Source of the DNA: Roseiconus nitratireducens
GTDB taxonomy: Bacteria > Planctomycetota > Planctomycetia > Pirellulales > Pirellulaceae
Direction: 5' to 3'
Length of the DNA stretch: 64,000 nt
Assembly: GCF_008629675.1 (NCBI RefSeq)
Contig: NZ_VWOX01000004.1
Location: 584,594-648,593, forward strand
Shown here piece after piece: positions 61,701-64,000 of the stretch. The position numbers and the translations under genes were made by a program. Below the pieces are notes generated by a model. The model was not told the origin of the DNA, made no database searches, and worked only from the letters and a program-made list of their open reading frames with translations. Position 1 is the stretch's first letter; each line of letters starts with the position of its first letter.

Positions 61701-64000
61701 CGGCTTGAAAATCATCGCTGAACCGAACATTCAGCGTTCCGTTGAGGGCCGCTTGGCCATCGATCAGGATGCGACCGAACTGGCTGGACAACGGACCCTC
61801 CACGTCAACGTTGACGACAGCGCTGGACACGGCGTCAAAGTCACCGGGGACGAAGACCTGACCGCCCGTGTTGAGATTGAGCGTTCCTTCAAAGGTGTGC
61901 TCCGGAGTCAAGGTGACCGTCGCATTCTCGGTCACTTCGATCGCGCCGGGACTGAACAGCCGACTCGGTTGGATTGAGACGTCGGCCGCAGCAGTGGCAA
62001 CGATCGTTCCCGCGTTTCGGCCCTGACTTCCGACCAGTGAAGCCGAAACCGAATCCAGCGTCAGTGTGGCCAAATTGGTCCACGTCCCTCGCAGGGTCAG
62101 GGATCCACCGGTGGCATCCACGTTCTGATCAAGCTGGTAGCTTCCATCGATGTCCAAATTGCCGCCGAGTGGCTCGAACTCGCCGGCTGCACCGACCAGA
62201 CCGTCGACATTCAAGTCCCCGCCATCGGAGCGAAGCACGCCCTCATTGACCAACGTGCCGCCGGCGGGATCGATGTGGATCGTGCGTCCGGGAACCGTTG
62301 CGGAAATTGTGCCTCGGTTGATGACATTGACGTTGGAACTGGTGTTGAACGGATACCCGATCTGGCCGATCGTCCCATTGCCGCCTTGAATCGTGATCCC
62401 TTCACCGATGGTCAGCGTGCTGTAGGAACCGTTGATTCCAATGCCTTGTTCGTCGACCGGGTCACCTGACGAGAAGGTGACCGTTCCGCCGCCGTCGAAC
62501 GTTTGAGTTCCGTCGAATCGCAGGATCGCCTCGCGACCGATCACGGCTTCCCCGTTCAGTGTCAATCCGCCAGTGACCCGCAAGAAGTCGCGGTACCCGG
62601 AGAGCGACAGATCAACATCCAGAGCGACATTGTGCAATCGATTGTTTTGATTGTCCGTGACGCCAATGGTGGGAACTGCGAATTGTCCCGTGGCTTCGTT
62701 TCCTGCGGGAGAAGAATCGACGAACGCTCCCATGAGTTGCTCGTTGAATTTCCAATATCCCGCCAGGCCGGACTCGGTCCCAGAAAGCTCCGCATCTTTT
62801 GACGCGGCCAACTCAGCCCCGGAACGAGCGAGATTCCAGACACGAACATCATCGATCCTGCCTTGAAAGAATTGATCCGCGGATTGCCTTCCACCGATCC
62901 GAAAATCGTCCGCTCCCGACGAAACATCTCCGATCGATCCCGAACCGCTGTACTCGTGGACAAGCGAGCCGTTCAAATAGGAACTCACTTGGCCATTCTG
63001 GTAGCTGATCGCAACGTGCGTCCAAGTATCCTCCGGGATGACCGCGCCGGTCGAAATCCAGGTCCAACCTGGACTGGCATTGGCAAACGCCCACTGTAAC
63101 GTCCCGTCAGTGAATCGGGCGATTTCATATTCGCCTTCTTTGTTGACGATAATCCCGCCAGCCGATGCGTGGGATCCGGGACCGGTCGGGTAAACCCACG
63201 CTTCAATCGTAAAGGAATCGCTGAGCCTGAGCGATTCGGCCGGCCCAACCTGAACGTATTCGCCAAAGCCGTCAAGATAAACAGATTGACCGAGTCGACC
63301 ATCCTGGACCCGCGCCCCCTCGAAATCAGCGTGGGAAACGGTACCACCGAGGATCGCCCCGCCGTCAATCGTCAAACTTCGGATTGGGGTCCCCGGCCCG
63401 ATTTCCAAGAGCTCGTTCGTGTTATCCAGTGTTCCACGCACCACCAACGCGACGTTGTTCAGTGCAAGCGAGTCCAACTGCTCGGTGGTCAGCACGCCAT
63501 CCAGGTACAGCGTCGCACCATCAATCGAAAACGAACCGATTTGCGACGGCGTCCCGGCCAGGTACACCGAACCGCCGATCGCCGAAATCGTTCCGCCGTT
63601 GCTCCAGGACCCCGAGACGTTCAGCGTCGAATTGTTCAAATCAATCGCGGCCTGATTGTCCCATGTGCCTGCAAGCGTCAATGTGTCGCCGTTGGCAATG
63701 ATGTTCTGGTCGACCAGGTAGTTGCCGTCCAGATTCATCGTCCCCTGGATCAGTTCCACCGTGCCGGCGTTACCCACCAAACCGTCGACGTCCAGCGTGC
63801 CGCCACTGGCACGGAGCACACCTTCATTCGTGAAGCTTCCACCGTCGGGACGAATCTCGATCGTCCGACCTGCCACATCGGCGTCGATCACACCACGGTT
63901 GAGCACGCTGACGTTGTTCGCCGTGTTCCAGTAGCCACTACGACCGATCGCTCCGTTGCCGCCGTGAACCGTGACGCCATCTTCGATCACCAGCGTCGTA
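46711..64000 (-). CDS. Giant RHS/cadherin-like multidomain surface protein (5' end outside window)
   Basis: At least 5,762 residues without a stop, and the frame is still open at the window edge; numbering here starts at the codon at 63990, which reads GTG but is not the true start. Order: beta-helix (1-230), LamG (230-417), beta-helix (418-890), four repeated beta-helix modules (about 900-1700), metzincin-like domain with HELGHVLGLPD (His1923) and 'VMNA' Met-turn (about 1820-1955), IgGFc-binding-like domain (about 1977-2380), Big_1-like and Ig-like domains (to about 2575), twelve He_PIG/cadherin-like Ig repeats (about 2700-4040), two further Ig-like domains, RHS/YD-repeat shell (about 4225-5463), RHS core 'DYLRARYVSPSLGRFVSRD' (about 5470-5527) and a variable tip (5528-5759). 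The layout suggests an exported shell releasing a C-terminal effector. Confidence 0.9.
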   Translation of the reverse strand, partial: TTLVIEDGVTVHGGNGAIGRSGYWNTANNVSVLNRGVIDADVAGRTIEIRPDGGSFTNEGVLRASGGTLDVDGLVGNAGTVELIQGTMNLDGNYLVDQNIIANGDTLTLAGTWDNQAAIDLNNSTLNVSGSWSNGGTISAIGGSVYLAGTPSQIGSFSIDGATLYLDGVLTTEQLDSLALNNVALVVRGTLDNTNELLEIGPGTPIRSLTIDGGAILGGTVSHADFEGARVQDGRLGQSVYLDGFGEYVQVGPAESLRLSDSFTIEAWVYPTGPGSHASAGGIIVNKEGEYEIARFTDGTLQWAFANASPGWTWISTGAVIPEDTWTHVAISYQNGQVSSYLNGSLVHEYSGSGSIGDVSSGADDFRIGGRQSADQFFQGRIDDVRVWNLARSGAELAASKDAELSGTESGLAGYWKFNEQLMGAFVDSSPAGNEATGQFAVPTIGVTDNQNNRLHNVALDVDLSLSGYRDFLRVTGGLTLNGEAVIGREAILRFDGTQTFDGGGTVTFSSGDPVDEQGIGINGSYSTLTIGEGITIQGGNGTIGQIGYPFNTSSNVNVINRGTISATVPGRTIHIDPAGGTLVNEGVLRSDGGDLNVDGLVGAAGEFEPLGGNLDIDGSYQLDQNVDATGGSLTLRGTWTNLATLTLDSVSASLVGSQGRNAGTIVATAAADVSIQPSRLFSPGAIEVTENATVTLTPEHTFEGTLNLNTGGQVFVPGDFDAVSSAVVNVDVEGPLSSQFGRILIDGQAALNGTLNVRFSDDFQAGFINSFDLARYGSLRSRFDLVNLYNTPNTIVSSTVYESRLLRVGENAARWIDAGGGAWNDPENWISGEAPEIGEPIIIDAAGNYQISVSQPAFGGAVWIPNNTSLTLTGGSPLTLNGIVRAEDEASVVVRNAILDGQIELQGDYVFSGVDVDADLINTGNLDFLLDSGNTSAVTRTDTFDGSFQNAVGGVIRLLPRNDSYNYSTGYATQIVDFRGDAVNQGQIILSERPGYQSGDRGNSILQASAGTFINESTGEIISVVGEGTGTLGSRTIRGNFVNRGLIQVVDRNLSFTEGSLTNAGVVDVPAGYSLSVNGSRFNPSTGEILGDGSFVLGGGAELGNGTVRGRVLVYEVSQPSGVATVNEGELLFLYDSGNTSNASATRTFAGTFVNAESGTVQILPRNDSYNYSNATATLTIDFTNGLTNEGLVELSERAGYSSGDRGNTVLLVSGGALVNEPSGKIVSIVGQGTGTLGSRTLVGTIENHGVIEAVDRGLSTASGTSLKNFATINVSDGLTLTLNSTDFENNSTVDLNDSGRIDQVGGTYKPRNAILQGDGTFTLRGGAEVLGGTLTGNMVFYDAGVPANETVSNAGDLRFYLDSGNASSVIATREIQGGFVNLSDGILRIYPQNYSSNYSNGITTLTVDFTNGLSNAGVIELGERSGYQSGDRGNSILHVSGGTLDNLAGAKIVSAVGQGTGTIGTRHLRGNVVNNGIIEILDRDLLYDLGTLSNPGTINVGSGYSMTVTGARFNPSAGNIVGDGSFVLRDNAELGDGTIHGRISFLDAIQPDDATTVNQGELLFYFDSGNVNAASATRTLSGNFANGLEGIVRLLPRNYSSSYSNAYATLTVQFENGLTNAGRIELSERGGYQSGDRGNSVLQVGGTLLNESTGLIVATVGSGFGTTGTRQIIGAIDNAGTLQLDDKDLIVSGGDGITNSGTIRLDNARDLSLQAGDFTQTADGLLVGSARSNDLSTFAIDGAADFAGQVDYELLDGFQPPLGASFVPITYTSHTGQLTLVDPQLPGGLVLAQTYNPDNLTFTVAQPLRLAGDVAGGGIVQEVTSTEVDAVLAAAIQRWRDAGVGRIDVLGQDLEVRIANLSPGFLGYASGQTLWIDDDASGQGWFVDPTPLVDEEFAADDRGSLAAATDASGAGADLLTVVMHELGHVLGLPDMVVSGEGGVMNATIDVGIRRLPTDSEASQAARLVAPVRGPMSVGEIPDSRGKEFWLAFPGSIGLTGDQASLSLRITGSRPTNGTVEIPGLEFSKSFSVTPGVETVVAIPLSADLSFTSDTVTDLGVHVTSTEEVTVYGVSRARESTDAFLGLPTDVLGTQHVVLGYKNTDVTPDVFETYPGTEFAIVGTVDGTSVTVTPSVTTGARTAGVPYVVNLDEGQTYLLQNTGGEPSDLSGTVITSNRPVAVFGGHSAANIPAPAVGFADYLVEQLSPTTQWATDFITTPLATRGGDTFRVVASEDATDVSIDGAVVATLNRGEVLETLLSEAAHLTATAPVLVAQYANSAEFDGATADPFMMLVAGTNQYLGSYTVTSNFEAFETSFINLVVPDSGIGAVTLGGTPVAAEEFTAVGTSGYSTAQIVLEPGTHRVSGPVAFGASVYGFGPDESYGYPAGLAFDPDTPLVASGLDLNPESADAAIGTGVLFTAAVVDQNGDPLPGVAVQFSVQGANAASEFVVSNAQGLAQFTYEGFELGTDTVSATAGFVSDTSVVSWSARSIDVVIDSPIDGAEIPAGQSLVVSGSVSVDQAADLVSLKLGDSPVQTVDASGNFFTRITVSPGVNTLTVTAVDSLGQSSTDTVSIRGTQPQSDPTQLDLFSDIVSASFAPEYGRTSFNDSTDRLWTDLAIENAGNFPVDAPLFVAINNLSDPSVRVARPDGFTPDGLPYFEYTSLVDDGTLDPGESTASRSIAFVNPEGVSFTYDLVYFGKTNQPPEIVSTPNPKAFVGRPYQYSFVANDPNDDDVQPRLISGPASFMFDPMTGLLTGTPTVEDLGTHDVRIEVSDGRGGFAEQQFTLSVIQPPPNVPPRFLSTPPVVANVGEVFEYQPQISDADGDDVTLSLGRVPEGLVLNETTGTLSWEPSGFQAGLQSLTVIADDGRGGSVEQSFSVLVSQEIGDQVPIIVSTPPAFGISGQTYRYDVDAYDADQDPLTYSLLDGPAGMRVQSDTGELTWQVAEISTLDFEDLQHDGADFVGIDQLGDDPLTIYEREGYVIEALSPNLLGLGAYGTASPEYSGSAALANRTVTGVTELRAIGGAPFTLNSLDLAEAGFGSGAASTVTFLGRRDDGTEVVKTVTTDGGNFSPERVTFEDFTEVNSVRWTQSSPFHQIDNVVVSSTLRAVNQQHVVTVQVDDGRGGIDTQSFTLFTTDTPPNSDPVIDSTPPLLATVGQPYGYFLSASDPDFDAVTLVVASGPEGMQIDETGLLTWTPDTSGPQAVLIRASDGRGGATVQSFVINVGEPENNLPPQINATPNTDAVADVPYEYQVIASDPNGDFLSYELLNSPEGMVIDDRRGLITWTPTEDMIFEPVEDTTFEILGTTEVTVEVSDSRGGTDQQTFTILVRAVDNLPPRLDSLPPSEAEFGEPYIYDADASDLDGDTLTYSLVAVQAEFLNESFDSEDLQGLSLGELLKARGSLNTGVFTIPEGMSIDADTGVLTWTPGLEDFTQTIETDEGEKTVLNLDASGDFGVLEIIIRVEDGNGGFDLQQFPITVYVPNGVPLITSEPTTTAVAELPYRYTVVAQDPENEDLSFELVGSPTNASIDETGVLNWTPTADQVGTQTMTIRVSDPSGGETTQSFDIEVAEVGANAYPFVFSELPSRVRLGGTLLYRVEALDPNGDPLAFTVTQGPSGMTVGAGADAPNLVRWTPTNGQVGTHDISLQISDGRGGVITQTGSIDVVVGQQNAAPAITSNPAFTAVLGQMYRYDVSAVDPDGDFVAYSLATKPVGMSINDQTGEIRWTPGDDQLDSYNVVVEASDPFGGIGRQSFTVSVRPVNSSPAFVTTPPTQAYVDRVYGYGIGAEDPDGDPLGIRLLDGPEGIKLDDTTGVITWRPGESQIGSHPVSVEVFDAQGGSAKQSFEIVVDVAPENIAPTITSTPPTVAQVDVALAYLVTAIDPENSLDSFALEGDVPDGVQLNANTGLLTWTPAGTQTGENTITVVAIDAEGAKARQTFKIDVRAANRLPIITGPPVYSALPGETYRMNFPASDPDGDRLTYVIEEGPAGMMIDANGRVTWDVGTDDVGTHPVSLTAGDAFGLVRLRYDLVVREDSQAPQVQVSFSDNPAEIGSDVTVIVTAVDDIRVASVTATVNGEVLVLDSRGRATLPGDTAGSFVVSATATDSVGNRTTEAATLRITDPSVVGDPEIEITSPTIDQQITGPISVTGTINDPDLAYYTIEVAPLVGDGDFVEVFRGTGNVADGELGTFDPSMLQNDEYLLRIYAVDSGGNDAEVQVPVSVTGDLKLGNFTLSFTDLTVPVSGVPIVVSRTYDTLDAANQSDLGYGWRLNIHDTDLRTSVPKSGLEDIGIYNRFFYNARVYVTTPGGGREGFTFEPEIAPGIAGAYLGIWRPKFVPDEGVTSRLEVPRADLMNIDGEFVGFGSGWAYNPSDSIFGGGYTLTTKEGLVYEINGDTGDADLIRDRNGNKLMFEETGIRSSTGAEIQFERDGRGRITAVIDPEGNRIEYGYSAAGDLVSVTDREGNTTEMVYRNDRPHYLEEVIDPLGRVGVKSIYDDDGRLSRMVDADGQEIAINYNPDNFIQTVADQLGNETTYEYDTYGNVVTEIDAEGLVTNYQYGDTNDPTLETAVTQVLEDGTELTTSYQYDSRGNVLLETDPKGNTTRYTYNSFGDVVSTTDANGNTTSNSYDSNGNLLATTDADGLRTEFNYDSSGNPTRLVVGSNVTLFQYDGAGRVTRQEDATGAVRSFTYDENGNQLTETVSYTTSSGPSTVVTENEYDRDGRVTSTTVKQNGVILTRSGTVFDAVGNPVQSIDALGRITKFLYDDRGQLTETIYPDDTPGTDADNPRTKTQYDAAGQVIAQIDEAGRVTRFEYDSAGRQTKTIFPAITAADPDDLDPSDNPFTESVYDRAGRTVAEIDELGNRTQFVYNAAGNVTQTILPDDTPGDDSDNPRIIDRFDSAGRRTASIDPLGNVTKFVYTAGGLLSETILPDDTPSDDSDNARNRSSFDSSKRLASRTDANGNVTEYEYDDASRLTAVIQYVTDPATQELKALRTEYAYNELGNLVTQTDANDHSTTFEYDGLGRRTATVLPMGQRSETEFDAAARVIETTDFNGKSISFDYDVRDRLTAKNFPDGSATTFTYTVTGLRETATDGRGTTEWEYDERDRLVSRTDPDGAEISYTYDATGNRTSLTTAIGSNDPRTTSYTFDALGRTETVTDPEGLTTTYVYDAAGRPTEMHLPNGTAEFRSYDAQSRLTMIEHKNTTTDEVFASFEYDLDKVGNRIAVTEHDGRRVEYDYDELYRLLSEDIYDPGAGNTPSRTIDYVYDDVGNRLERDDSGEGATTYLYDDNDRLLEETLDSMVTTYEYDDNGNTLRKAVDGVDQVRYEWDFENRLIAADTNADGTNDVAYEYDVDGIRVSKTLDPEGTPVITQFLIDANRPYSQVLEEYTPGGILKVSYVHGLDLISQNRHGETGKSFYHVDGLGSTRALTNGSGIVTDSYIYDAFGQTIGQVGSSGNVYLFAGEQRDLVLGLDYLRARYVSPSLGRFVSRDSFEGVLNDPLTLHKFAYAHNSPTNLIDPSGNVSLSSVVVSVSIATTVGAVFGGAFSGGLYLTSDTRVFMDVIHGNVSSPSVKAFSNAVWGGAKRGALAGAIVGLAGPAISAAAGGGLAGGAAVGGTAGGGSELGVQIFDYATGEIQEFDIEAIALSTGSGILLGGLFVPKVPASGTVTVTQFGYSSLKSPSWVMIGGRNRISHLFSGTKGGAHAKPYNSGVEYQVLAKDLKPPALELDYGYAVGKASQFIKNLLGQRIYTGPPK

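Noticed and set aside
63988..63990. GTG at 63990 as the true start of the giant gene
   Set aside because: The preceding codons continue the same beta-helix pattern (TTLVIEDGVTVHGGNG matches an internal repeat 'LTIGEGITIQGGNG'), so the gene extends beyond the window.

Overview
The window looks like chromosomal DNA of a planctomycete, most likely the Pirellulaceae (Rhodopirellula-like). I infer this from gene families concentrated in that group: a PVC-type membrane-bound dehydrogenase with HEAT repeats and a terminal CxxCH haem motif, a PSCyt1/PSCyt2/PSD1 protein paired with a DUF1501 protein, many secreted Cys-type sulfatases, Tat-exported Gfo/Idh/MocA oxidoreductases, PEP-CTERM anchoring and a giant multidomain surface protein. 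GC content is high (about 60 % by eye). No rRNA, tRNA or CRISPR array was seen.

Region 1 (1-31 kb) looks like a catabolic island for sulfated, probably acidic, polysaccharide. It holds six sulfatases (one cut by the window edge), two sialidase-type propeller proteins, a large clan-A-like glycosidase, an EF-hand/esterase/propeller fusion, a dimethylformamidase-like protein, a Gfo/Idh/MocA oxidoreductase, an RraA-type aldolase and a tripartite tricarboxylate transporter whose solute-binding and TctB subunits are one polypeptide. A plausible flow is extracellular desulfation and depolymerisation, uptake of a carboxylate product by TctCB-TctA, then cleavage by the RraA-type enzyme. A SUI1/YciH factor and a methyltransferase sit inside the island and look unrelated.

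Region 2 (30.7-46.5 kb) is mixed housekeeping and accessory DNA. It has a Fur-family regulator divergent from a His-rich ZIP transporter with a candidate operator between them, a six-BON-domain periplasmic protein, a membrane alpha/beta-hydrolase, the PSD1/DUF1501 pair, a D-threonine-aldolase-like enzyme, a radical SAM protein, a PEP-CTERM protein and a REP-associated tyrosine transposase (RAYT) flanked by its palindromes.

Region 3 (46.7-64 kb) is one minus-strand reading frame of more than 5,760 codons, with its 5' end outside the window. It encodes beta-helix modules, a LamG domain, a metzincin-like protease motif, an IgGFc-binding-like domain, twelve cadherin-like Ig repeats, a long RHS/YD-repeat shell and a distinct, lower-GC C-terminal tip.

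The intergenic DNA is rich in small repeats. The most notable is a MITE-like element with four copies. Three of them abut the TAG stop codon of a gene, two with clear 4-bp target duplications that include the stop. Other families are a CCCTCCC-type palindromic REP, the RAYT-linked REP, a 114-nt near-palindrome, and short tandem repeats immediately upstream of two genes.
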